A stretch of 49,381 nt of DNA from Akkermansiaceae bacterium (lineage in GTDB: Bacteria; Verrucomicrobiota; Verrucomicrobiia; Verrucomicrobiales; DEV007), in the NCBI GenBank assembly GCA_024233085.1, contig JACKQC010000027.1:1-49381 (forward strand), given 5' to 3'. Below are positions 34,437-41,732 of this stretch, piece after piece. Below the pieces are notes generated by a model, which made no database searches, had not been told where the DNA came from, and saw nothing but the letters and a program-made list of their open reading frames with translations. Position numbers and translations under genes: made by a program. Position 1 is the first letter of the stretch, and each line of letters opens with the position of its first letter.

Positions 34437-35077
34437 TTGGCGATGATTCCGGTCTCAGTGATCGACTTCACGCGCGGTGGAATTCCCTGATGGCTCGCCT
34501 CGGTGTCGGATCCGGCTCATCCGAGGCGATTCGGGAAAAATTGTTTTTCCTCCATCGCGAACCCGTCCGGCACTATCACAATCTTCGCCACGTCGAGGAA
34601 TGCCTGATGGAACTCGACGCCGAGTCGACCGGCGGTTTGGATCGGGACGAAATCGCCCTGGCTCTCTGGTTTCACGACGCCGTTTACGATCCGAAAGTTT
34701 CCGACAACGAGGCCGCCAGCGCCCGGCTTGCGAGCGAATCGCTCACGGCCCTGGAATTGCCTGGGGCAACCATCGAGCGCGTCCGGCGTCTGATTTTGGC
34801 AACCGATCATCGAAGGATGCCCGAAACGGACGCCGAAAAACGTATCGCGGACATCGATCTGTCGATTCTCGGGAGTTCCGAAGTTCATTACAATCGTTAT
34901 GCCTCGGCAATTCGCGGGGAATACCGGCACGTGCCCGAAGTCACCTACCGAATTGGACGCCGAAAAGTTCTGCGAAATTTTCTCGAGCGTCCGTCGATCT
35001 ACCACACGCACGATTTTCGCGCGCGATTTGAGAATGCCGCCCGCCGGAATTTGCGTGCGGAATTGGAGCGACTGTGA
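34433..35077 (+). CDS. HD-superfamily metal-dependent hydrolase (COG4339 type)
   Basis: A 214-residue cytosolic protein. GTG at 34433 overlaps the stop of the DUF1501 gene (GTGA), and a good ribosome site GGAGG (34421-34425) precedes it. The N-terminal LHARWNSLMARLGV text belongs to the family, which supports the GTG start over later ATGs. Metal-site motifs are YHNLRH (48-53), the HD pair His81-Asp82 in WFHDAVYD, ATDHRRM near 123 and DIDLSILG near 142. This is the 'predicted metal-dependent HD phosphohydrolase' family of unknown substrate, possibly nucleotides. Translational coupling with DUF1501 suggests co-expression, which may only reflect gene packing. Confidence 0.85.
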   Translation: MIGDDSGLSDRLHARWNSLMARLGVGSGSSEAIREKLFFLHREPVRHYHNLRHVEECLMELDAESTGGLDRDEIALALWFHDAVYDPKVSDNEAASARLASESLTALELPGATIERVRRLILATDHRRMPETDAEKRIADIDLSILGSSEVHYNRYASAIRGEYRHVPEVTYRIGRRKVLRNFLERPSIYHTHDFRARFENAARRNLRAELERL

Positions 35078-35103
35078 CGAAATGTCCGTCCGAATTGCAA
35101 CGC

Positions 35104-35928
35104 ATGAATCTCGACCTCCAAAACCAAACCGCCATCGTCGTCGGTGGCGCCCAGGGCATCGGGCTGGCGATCGCCGAGGCCTTCGCCGCCGAAGGCTGCC
35201 GGGTCGGCCTGCTCGACCGCAACCCGGACGTCACAACCGTCGCCGGCGATCTCGCGACCCGATCCGGCGCCGATTGCCTGGGGCGCGTCGCCGATGTCAC
35301 CGACTCCGCCTCGCTGGAAGCCGCCGCGGCCGAATTCGCCGACGCCCTGGGTCGGATCGATCACGTCGTCTATGCCGCCGGCGCGGGCTCGGGCAAATTC
35401 GGGTTTCCCTTCTGGAATATCGATCCCGAGGACTGGGCGCGCGTGCTGGACATCAACCTGACCGGCGCGGTGCGGACCGCCCACGTCTTCGCGCCCCGGT
35501 TACTCGAGGGCGGCGACGCCCCGGGAAGCGGCCGGACCTTGCTGTTTCTCGTATCGGTGGCGGGCCAGATCGGATCGCAAACCGACCCGCCGTATTCCGC
35601 CGCGAAGGCGGGTCTCATCAATTTTACCCAATGCGCCGCGCGCGACCTCGCGGCGCGCAACATCCGCGTCAACGCCCTCTCGCCCGGCATGGTCAAAACG
35701 ACGCTCAACCAATCCGTCTGGGCCGCCTCCCAGGCCCGGCTTCCGGAGGCCGAACGCCGCGACTACGACGCGTGGGCCGCCGAAAAGATCGCGAAAGTGT
35801 CCCCGCTGGGCCGCTGGCAGGAACCGGCCGAATACGGCGCCCTGGCCGTGTTTCTCGCCTCCCGGCACGCCCGAAACATCACCGGCCAGACCCTGAACAT
35901 CGACGGCGGTCAGGTGATGCACAGTTGA
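35104..35928 (+). CDS. Short-chain dehydrogenase/reductase (SDR)
   Basis: A 274-residue classical SDR. The cofactor motif GGAQGIG spans residues 14-20; a small hydrophobic segment AAGAGSG replaces the usual NNAG. The catalytic residues are Ser151 (LVSVAG) and Tyr164-x3-Lys168 (YSAAK). PLGRWQEPAEYGALAVFLAS near the C terminus is typical of FabG-like enzymes. It is likely an NAD(P)-dependent alcohol or hydroxyacid dehydrogenase. A GTG at 35074 overlaps the upstream HD gene stop (GTGA) and would add ten residues; the ATG at 35104 was kept because it gives the usual short N terminus. Substrate unknown. Confidence 0.85.
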   Translation: MNLDLQNQTAIVVGGAQGIGLAIAEAFAAEGCRVGLLDRNPDVTTVAGDLATRSGADCLGRVADVTDSASLEAAAAEFADALGRIDHVVYAAGAGSGKFGFPFWNIDPEDWARVLDINLTGAVRTAHVFAPRLLEGGDAPGSGRTLLFLVSVAGQIGSQTDPPYSAAKAGLINFTQCAARDLAARNIRVNALSPGMVKTTLNQSVWAASQARLPEAERRDYDAWAAEKIAKVSPLGRWQEPAEYGALAVFLASRHARNITGQTLNIDGGQVMHS

Positions 35929-35967
35929 GCCGGTGCGGATTCCCGCGACTCACCCGACCGGCCCTCC

Positions 35968-37116
35968 TCAGACTGTGATACGCCGGTCACGGGCGCTGAT
36001 TTTCCAGCGCTCGCCGGTGGCGCGTCCGTCGCGAATCACGACCGCCTCCTGATGCAGGGCCACAGTGGGACACACGTGCCAGGGAACGCCATACAACACG
36101 TCGCCGACCGCGAATCGGGAGGCTTCGGGCGTTTCCAGGACGAGATGCTCCTCGCTCTGCATCACCGGTCTTGCGTCCGGCAGATCGGGAAAGCGCACGC
36201 GGTTTTCGATGGGATTTTCGCCGGACACGGCCTTGTGACCGAGATCGACACACAGGCGGTTTTCGCCGGGCTTGCTGATGATGCGCGCCAGCAACACGTC
36301 GGCGACGGCGAAGTCGAGGTCGGGATGCTTGGTCGTGTATCCGGCGTCCCAGAGCAGCGTCGTGCCCGGGCTGCACTCGTAGGGAATCGTTCCAAAGCGG
36401 CCGATCGCCTCCGCGTGCCACGGAAAAGTCGGCGACCCGCCGCCGACGATCAGCGGCACGGAAACGCCGGCCTCGTCGAGCCGGGCCAGAAACGGGGCGA
36501 CCAGGCCCAGAGCGGCCTCGAAGCGTTCGCCGCGCTTCTTCACGTCGGGATCGTGAATGTGCCCGTCGTACACGTGCAGGCCCGCGAAGTCCACGCCCGC
36601 CGTATCGACGGCCCGACGACAGAGCGCGACCGCGGCGTCTCCCGGCGCGATGCCGGTGCGGCCCATCCCACAGTCGATGTCGGCAAAGACACGCAGGCTC
36701 GCCCCGGCGGCGGAAAAAACGGCGGCGATCCGGTCGAGATTTTCCGCGTCATCCACCAGCGCGGCGAAGGAGGTGTCGGGATACTTGCGGCTCAGCTCCA
36801 GCATCCGCCCGATGTTCGGCCCGACGGGCTGATAGGCGAGCAGCACGTCTCCGGCGCCGGCCTGGGCGCACATTTCGGCCTCGGCGACGGTGGCGCACTT
36901 GAACTTGTCGATGCCCGACTCGCGCTGCATGCGGACGACTTCGCCGAGCTTGTGCGTCTTCACATGGGGCCGGAGACGCGCGGGATCGCCGCCGGTTTGG
37001 GCGATCATGACGTCGATATTGTGCTGGACGCGGTCCGGCCACACCAGCAGGGCCGGCGAGGCGATCTCGTCCGCGTTTTCGACGGCGTACCAGCGGTCGG
37101 TGCCGGGCGCGCTCAT
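35968..37116 (-). CDS. D-threonine-aldolase/D-serine-dehydratase-like PLP enzyme (fold-type III)
   Basis: A 382-residue PLP enzyme. The PLP-lysine motif RPHVKTHK has Lys53. VFADIDCGMGRTG near 148 and GGGSPTF near 232 are phosphate-pocket and barrel motifs of the alanine-racemase-like N-terminal domain. Near the C terminus the metal site reads W-H347-x-C349. His-x-Cys is the zinc site of eukaryotic-type D-serine dehydratases, whereas D-threonine aldolases carry His-x-Asp. The Cys therefore favours dehydratase-type chemistry. The ATG overlaps the RidA stop by four bases (ATGA). A dehydratase next to RidA makes sense, because such reactions release reactive enamines or imines. The exact substrate is not determined. 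Confidence 0.85.
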   Translation of the reverse strand: MSAPGTDRWYAVENADEIASPALLVWPDRVQHNIDVMIAQTGGDPARLRPHVKTHKLGEVVRMQRESGIDKFKCATVAEAEMCAQAGAGDVLLAYQPVGPNIGRMLELSRKYPDTSFAALVDDAENLDRIAAVFSAAGASLRVFADIDCGMGRTGIAPGDAAVALCRRAVDTAGVDFAGLHVYDGHIHDPDVKKRGERFEAALGLVAPFLARLDEAGVSVPLIVGGGSPTFPWHAEAIGRFGTIPYECSPGTTLLWDAGYTTKHPDLDFAVADVLLARIISKPGENRLCVDLGHKAVSGENPIENRVRFPDLPDARPVMQSEEHLVLETPEASRFAVGDVLYGVPWHVCPTVALHQEAVVIRDGRATGERWKISARDRRITV

Positions 37117-37577
37117 GGTTCGATCTCGAGGATGAGTTCGATTTCGACGGGGATGTTTCCGGGCAGCACGCTGGTGCCGAGCGCGCTGCGGGCGCCGACG
37201 CCGTTTTCCTCGCCGAAGACATCGCGGAACAGCTCGCTGAAGCCGTTGATGACCTGAGGTTGCTGGGTGAAATCGTCGGTCGAGTTCACGAGGGCGAGCG
37301 TTTTGAGCAGGCGGCGGACGCGGTCGAGCGAGCCGAGTTGCTGGCGGATGGTCGAAAGCAGCGCGAGCCCGGTCTGGCGCGCGGCGGCCTGGCCGTCGGC
37401 GAGGTCGAGTTCACGCCCGACGCGGCCGGTGATGTAGGCGCCGTCGTTTTTCAGCGGGCCGTGGCCGGAGACGTAGGCGATGTTCCCCGCGATGACGACG
37501 GGTTGGTAAATACCGCCGGGCGGCGGGGGCGGCGGGAGTTCCAGTCCGAGTTCGGCGATCTTGTTTTCGGCGCTCAT
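37113..37577 (-). CDS. RidA/YjgF/UK114-family enamine/imine deaminase
   Basis: A 154-residue protein of the RidA superfamily. It has the conserved core GIYQPVVIAGNIAYVSGHGP near the N terminus and the active-site arginine in GARSALGTSVLPGNIPVEIE near residues 127-146. Length and layout resemble the RidA subgroup with an N-terminal proline-rich stretch (LELPPPPPPGG). RidA proteins speed the hydrolysis of enamine/imine intermediates made by PLP-dependent dehydratases. Its stop overlaps the ATG of the PLP enzyme gene, so the two are probably translationally coupled and metabolically linked. Confidence 0.88.
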   Translation of the reverse strand: MSAENKIAELGLELPPPPPPGGIYQPVVIAGNIAYVSGHGPLKNDGAYITGRVGRELDLADGQAAARQTGLALLSTIRQQLGSLDRVRRLLKTLALVNSTDDFTQQPQVINGFSELFRDVFGEENGVGARSALGTSVLPGNIPVEIELILEIEP

Positions 37578-37616
37578 GTCGGTCGTGGGAGGGGAGGGTT
37601 CGGAGAGATCGGTCGG

Positions 37617-38375
37617 TCAATAGACGGCGCGTCCGCCGGTGAGGTCAAAGGTAAAACCGGTGTTGAAACTCGCCTCGGGCGAAACGATCCAGCAGCTCAT
37701 CGCGGCGATTTCCTCGAGGGAACCGCAGCGTTTCATCGGGATCTTGTCCGTCATGTACTTGACCTGCCACGGGTCGCAGTTCTCGACCATGGCGGTGCGG
37801 ATGACGGCCGGGGCGATGGCGTTGACGGTGATGCCGGTCTCGGCGAACTCCTTCCCGACGGACTTGGCCAGACCGATGACGGCGGCCTTCGTGGCCGAGT
37901 AGGGGCTCATGCCGGCGTTGCCCTCCTTCCCCGCGATGGAGGCGAACAGGAGGACGCGCCCGTAGTTGCGCGGGAGCATGGCGGCGAGCGCGTGCTTGGT
38001 GGCCGAGAAGGTGCCGCGCAGGTTGATCGCGTATTCGCGGTCGAAATCCTCCACCGAAACGTCGGTGATCTTCGTCGCGGTGGGGCCGACGATGGCGGCA
38101 CAGTGAACCATCACGTCGAGGCGCCCCTCGTGGCCGGCGGCGACCTTTTCGATGGCGGCTTTGACGGCCGCGTCGTCGGCGACATCCACCAACTCCGACG
38201 AGACGCGGAGCCCCTGCCCGGTGAGTTCGGCCACCGTGCCGGCGGATTTCTCCGCGTCGAAGTCGAAAATCGTCACCGCCGCGCCCTCCCGCGCGAGGCG
38301 GGCCGCGATTTCTTTTCCGATGCCGTCCGCGCCACCGGTGACGATGGCGACCTGGTTTTCAAAACGTCGATCCAT
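37617..38375 (-). CDS. Short-chain dehydrogenase/reductase (SDR)
   Basis: A 252-residue classical SDR with cofactor motif GGADGIG (14-20), a VHCAAIVG segment in the NNAG position, active-site Ser in LFASIAG and Y-x3-K in YSATKAA. The C-terminal FTFDLTGGRAVY is usual for FabG-like sugar or hydroxyacid dehydrogenases. A strong ribosome site GGAAGGAGA precedes the ATG at 38375. It lies 39 bases upstream of the RidA gene on the same strand, forming the run SDR, RidA, PLP enzyme. The three may serve one catabolic route for a hydroxy amino acid, which is inference from context. Confidence 0.85.
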   Translation of the reverse strand: MDRRFENQVAIVTGGADGIGKEIAARLAREGAAVTIFDFDAEKSAGTVAELTGQGLRVSSELVDVADDAAVKAAIEKVAAGHEGRLDVMVHCAAIVGPTATKITDVSVEDFDREYAINLRGTFSATKHALAAMLPRNYGRVLLFASIAGKEGNAGMSPYSATKAAVIGLAKSVGKEFAETGITVNAIAPAVIRTAMVENCDPWQVKYMTDKIPMKRCGSLEEIAAMSCWIVSPEASFNTGFTFDLTGGRAVY

Positions 38376-38414
38376 GGGACGTTCTCCTTCCCAAAAACGG
38401 GGCGGGCTGACAAA

Positions 38415-39920
38415 TCATTTCTCCGCCGTTTTCGCGTAAACGACCGCCTCGCCGGCGCGAAAAACCTCCGTGAACTGCCCCCGCAACAGCTCGGGCAGAT
38501 CGGGTTCGGTGGTCCGGACGAAGACGTCGAACTCGTTCGGATAATACTCGTGGTTCACGGCGCGCAGCCCGCCGGAAAATTCCCGAAAATAGTTCGCGAA
38601 CCAGCCGCGAACCCCGATCCGCGCGCCGGGACGGTTTTCCGCGATCCAGCGGGCGGCGGTCCGCATGTCGGCGTAGAGCCCGCGATAAAAGCGGCCCTCG
38701 TCCCGGCTCAGGAGCCCGCAGAGGGGTCCCTGGCCGGCTCCGTTGCCCTTCAGGATAAGCACAAAATCGATGGCCAGGCAGCCGGCCGCCCAGAGGCCGA
38801 GCAGGGCGCCCGCGACCTTTCGCCAGGGGAAGGCCGGCCGCGCCTTCCACACCGGAGAAGTCAGCCACACCAGCCCGCGGAAGAACCAGTCGAGCAGGAA
38901 AGGCGCGACCGGAATCCAGAAGCGGGTGTTCTTGAACTGGTAGTTGAGCAGCACGGCGACGGTGAAAAGCGCGTAGGCGTCGGAGGGCAGCCAGCGCCGC
39001 TCGGCGATGGTGCGCCAGAGCCCGATCGCCAAAACCGCGGCAAAGACCGCCAGACCCGCGACGGCCAGTCCGGAGGGAATTCCCAGGATGCCGGCAATGT
39101 TTTCGAACTGGAAAAACAACTCCGCGACGCCTCTGACGGCCTTGAGCGGCTCGAAGAAATGCCAGATCGAGGCCCCGAGCACGTCGTAGTTACCCGTGGC
39201 CACCCGGCCGGCGGCCGCGGCGCTTCGCAGCCACAGGTTCCACCCCAGCCAGGCCGAGGCGCCGAGGACGGACACGAGCGCCTCGGGCCACACCGCCCTC
39301 GCGGTGCCCATCACGTCCGCGCGCCGCGGCAGGCGCCACCATTTCCCGATCGCCTGGGAAATGATCGCCGCGCTCAGCAGCACGCCGACCTGGCGCGTCA
39401 AGGCCGCCGCCGCCAGCAGCAGCCCGGCGCCGACCGCCACCGGCAGGGAGGCTCGGTCCCGCAGCCGGTAAAGCAGCGGGAAAAACGCGAAGGTCATCCC
39501 CGCGTAGGGCCAGTCGCTGCCCGTTCGCAGCAGGTGAACGTAACCCGCCGGCATCAGCGCCAGCAGCGCCATGGTGACGAAGGGCAGCTCCCGCCGCTCG
39601 GATCGCAGCAGACGATACCCGAGGACCAGCGCCACCAGCGCCAGCGCGACCGTCAGCACCTTTCCGGCGAGCAGCGAGCCGAAGCCCAGCCGGATCGGCA
39701 GGGACAGGATCAAAGGAAATCCCGGCGGCCAGTCGTTGATGATCTCGCCCTGGACTGTGTGTCCCTCCCCCGCCGCCCACGACCGCGCGAGGTCGAAATA
39801 GGTGATGTCGTCCGTCGACTCGGGCAGGTGCCACGGGTTCAGACCCGCCAGACAGAGCCCCGCGTAACAGATCAAAAACGCGATCGCGACGCCCGGCGGG
39901 ACGGCGCGACTGGGTTCCAT
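38415..39920 (-). CDS. Membrane glycosyltransferase of the GT-C type (ArnT/PMT-like)
   Basis: A 501-residue integral membrane protein. The ATG at 39920 gives a first membrane segment after a short cytoplasmic tail (VAIAFLICYAGLCLAGL); a TTG further up overlaps the trpD end. The first extracytoplasmic loop has DDITYFDLARSWAAGEG with the acidic pair expected for the catalytic loop of GT-C enzymes using lipid-phosphate-linked sugars. Ten or more membrane segments follow, then a soluble C-terminal tail of about 100 residues (ARWIAENRPGARIG). The acceptor, protein or lipid, cannot be predicted. It lies 26 bases downstream of trpD and 39 bases upstream of the SDR gene on the same strand. Confidence 0.75.
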   Translation of the reverse strand: MEPSRAVPPGVAIAFLICYAGLCLAGLNPWHLPESTDDITYFDLARSWAAGEGHTVQGEIINDWPPGFPLILSLPIRLGFGSLLAGKVLTVALALVALVLGYRLLRSERRELPFVTMALLALMPAGYVHLLRTGSDWPYAGMTFAFFPLLYRLRDRASLPVAVGAGLLLAAAALTRQVGVLLSAAIISQAIGKWWRLPRRADVMGTARAVWPEALVSVLGASAWLGWNLWLRSAAAAGRVATGNYDVLGASIWHFFEPLKAVRGVAELFFQFENIAGILGIPSGLAVAGLAVFAAVLAIGLWRTIAERRWLPSDAYALFTVAVLLNYQFKNTRFWIPVAPFLLDWFFRGLVWLTSPVWKARPAFPWRKVAGALLGLWAAGCLAIDFVLILKGNGAGQGPLCGLLSRDEGRFYRGLYADMRTAARWIAENRPGARIGVRGWFANYFREFSGGLRAVNHEYYPNEFDVFVRTTEPDLPELLRGQFTEVFRAGEAVVYAKTAEK

Positions 39921-39946
39921 GGACGATTCAGGGCCGGAGGGGCCGC

Positions 39947-40996
39947 TCAATGAAATTCTCGCCAAGCGCCAAGTTTCTCCATCGCCGCTCCCGAGTCAAT
40001 CGCTTCGGCCGCCAGCCGGAGACCGTCCCCCAGGTCGGCCGCGCGCCCGCAAATCGTCAACCCGGCCGCCGCGTTGAGCAGGACAATGTCGCGTTTCGGG
40101 CCGCGCTCGGTGCCGTCGAGGATGGCGGTCAGGATCTTCGCGTTCTCCGCCGCGTCGCCGCCGCGCAGGTCGCCGAGCGTCGCCGGCGCGAGCCCCAGAT
40201 CGGCCGGGGTCACGGTTTCGCCGCCGAGCACGGCGCCGTCCGCCACCTTCCAGACCGTCGATGAGCCGAGCGTCGAGATCTCGTCCATGCCCGCCCCGGT
40301 TTCCGTGGTTCCGTGGACGGCCCAGGCGCGCTTCCGGCCGAGGCGCGCCAGGATTTTCGCGAAAACGGGCGCCAGATCGCCCGAGAAAACGCCGATCAAC
40401 TGGTGGGTCGGCCGCGCCGGATTCAACAGCGGCCCGAGGAGATTGAAAATCGTGCGGCGTCCCTCCGCGGCGAGCGCCTGGCGGACCTTCACGACCGCCT
40501 TGAAGGCCGGGTGATAGCGCGGCGCGAACAGAAAGGCCGCGCCGACGGCCTCGAGACAATCGCCGATCCGGTCCGGCGGCGGATCGATGCGAATGCCGAG
40601 CGCCTCGAGCACATCGGCTCCGCCGCTTTTCGACGTGATGCCGCGGTTGCCGTGCTTGACGACCCGCACGCCCGCCCCGGCGAGGACGAACACCGCCGAG
40701 GTCGAGACGTTGAAAAGATCGAGCTTGTCGCCGCCCGTGCCGCAGACATCTAGCAACGGCTCCCCGCCGCCGCCGCCGCCGGCTCCCCCCAGGTCGGGAG
40801 TGACCGCCCGTCCAAGGAAGGCCTCGACAAAGGCGGCGATTTCCTCCGGCGACTCGCCCTTTTCGGCGAGCGCGACGAGAAAGGCGGCTTTCTCCGCGTC
40901 GTCAACCGAGTCCGCCAGCAGCGCCTCGGCCGCGCGCGCGATGTCGTCGGCGGACAGGCTGCCGCCGGAGTTCAGGATGGCGATCAGATCGTTCAT
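39947..40996 (-). CDS. trpD: Anthranilate phosphoribosyltransferase
   Basis: A 349-residue TrpD that transfers phosphoribose from PRPP to anthranilate, the second step of tryptophan synthesis. Diagnostic motifs are DVCGTGGDKLDLFNVST, KHGNRGITSKSGGADVLEALG in two parts, FAPRYHPA and RTIFNLLGPLLNPA. The ATG at 40996 (MNDLIAILNSGG) is preferred to an upstream start that only adds six residues. An unusual run of six glycines (GGGGGG) lies directly before the PRPP loop, coded by GGC/GGG repeats, and lengthens that loop. No other trp gene is visible, so this is an isolated trp gene at the head of an unrelated minus-strand run. Confidence 0.95.
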   Translation of the reverse strand: MNDLIAILNSGGSLSADDIARAAEALLADSVDDAEKAAFLVALAEKGESPEEIAAFVEAFLGRAVTPDLGGAGGGGGGEPLLDVCGTGGDKLDLFNVSTSAVFVLAGAGVRVVKHGNRGITSKSGGADVLEALGIRIDPPPDRIGDCLEAVGAAFLFAPRYHPAFKAVVKVRQALAAEGRRTIFNLLGPLLNPARPTHQLIGVFSGDLAPVFAKILARLGRKRAWAVHGTTETGAGMDEISTLGSSTVWKVADGAVLGGETVTPADLGLAPATLGDLRGGDAAENAKILTAILDGTERGPKRDIVLLNAAAGLTICGRAADLGDGLRLAAEAIDSGAAMEKLGAWREFH

Positions 40997-41098
40997 GGGG
41001 GGATTCTGAAACATCGGGATTGCGGCCCGGTCCGCGTCCTTTTAGATTTCCGTGGAAGGCCGGCCGCTTCAACCGGTCTTTCGTCAAAAGTCCCCGCC

Positions 41099-41665
41099 AT
41101 GAATTTCGACGAAGACGACGACGAGTCCCCGGACACGCTGAAGGGTCGGATCATACTCGCCGATCCGAGCCTGCGGGAGCCGACCTTTCGCCACAGCGTC
41201 CTGCTTTTGACCGAGCACAAGAGCGAATACGGCGCCCACGGGTACATCCTGAACCGTCCCCTCGGCAAGACCGTGGGCGACCTGCTCGAAGACGAGCAGT
41301 TCGAGCCTCTGCTGAAGGTGCCCGTCTTCGTGGGCGGACCGGTTTCGACCGAGCACCTGACCTTCAGTTCCCTCGGCTGGTCGGAGGCGGACGACTCGCT
41401 GCTGTTTTCCACCCACCTGTCCACCAAGCAGGCGGTGCTGCACCAGATGGAGGGATTTTCGATCCGCGCCTTTGTCGGCTACTCGGGCTGGTCCGAGGGG
41501 CAATTGGAGAGCGAGCTGGCGCAGAATTCCTGGATTCCGCGCATGCCGGAGCGCCGGGTGCTGGAGACGAGCGATCTCGACACGCTGTGGAACCGCCTGC
41601 TTCGCGAGCTGAGCCCCTGGCACGCCCTGATCGCCGACGAGCCCGACAATATCGGGATGAACTGA
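41099..41665 (+). CDS. algH: UPF0301 / AlgH (YqgE) family protein
   Basis: A 188-residue cytosolic protein with the family text GRIILADPSLREPTFRHSVL, then GAHGYILNRPLGKTVGDLL, PVFVGGPV and GYSGWSEGQLE. AlgH was named from effects on alginate regulation in Pseudomonas; the biochemical role of the family is not settled. It starts with an acidic N terminus (MNFDEDDDE) and is divergent from trpD by about 100 bases. It converges with the transsulfuration operon across palindrome copy 4. Confidence 0.92.
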   Translation: MNFDEDDDESPDTLKGRIILADPSLREPTFRHSVLLLTEHKSEYGAHGYILNRPLGKTVGDLLEDEQFEPLLKVPVFVGGPVSTEHLTFSSLGWSEADDSLLFSTHLSTKQAVLHQMEGFSIRAFVGYSGWSEGQLESELAQNSWIPRMPERRVLETSDLDTLWNRLLRELSPWHALIADEPDNIGMN

Positions 41666-41674
41666 GCCGGGATC

Positions 41675-41715
41675 GACCCAACAGGGTTGAGTCGCCCACC
41701 CAACCCTGTTGGGTC
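41675..41715. repeat. Interspersed palindrome, copy 4 of 4 (best preserved)
   Basis: Arms GACCCAACAGGGTTG (41675-41689) and CAACCCTGTTGGGTC (41701-41715) are perfect 15-base inverted repeats with an 11-base spacer. It sits in the 67-base gap between two convergent genes. There is no T-run on either side, so it is not a standard intrinsic terminator. Confidence 0.9.
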
Positions 41716-41732
41716 GGCCCGCTTTCCGCGCG

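Noticed and set aside
37260..39953. An 897-codon plus-strand open frame opposite the RidA, SDR and glycosyltransferase genes
   Set aside because: It lies antisense to three motif-supported genes and its product is charged low-complexity sequence without domains.
41675..41715. Palindrome copy 4 as an intrinsic terminator
   Set aside because: The stem is long, but neither side is followed by a T-run, and the other copies share the arms rather than any terminator features.
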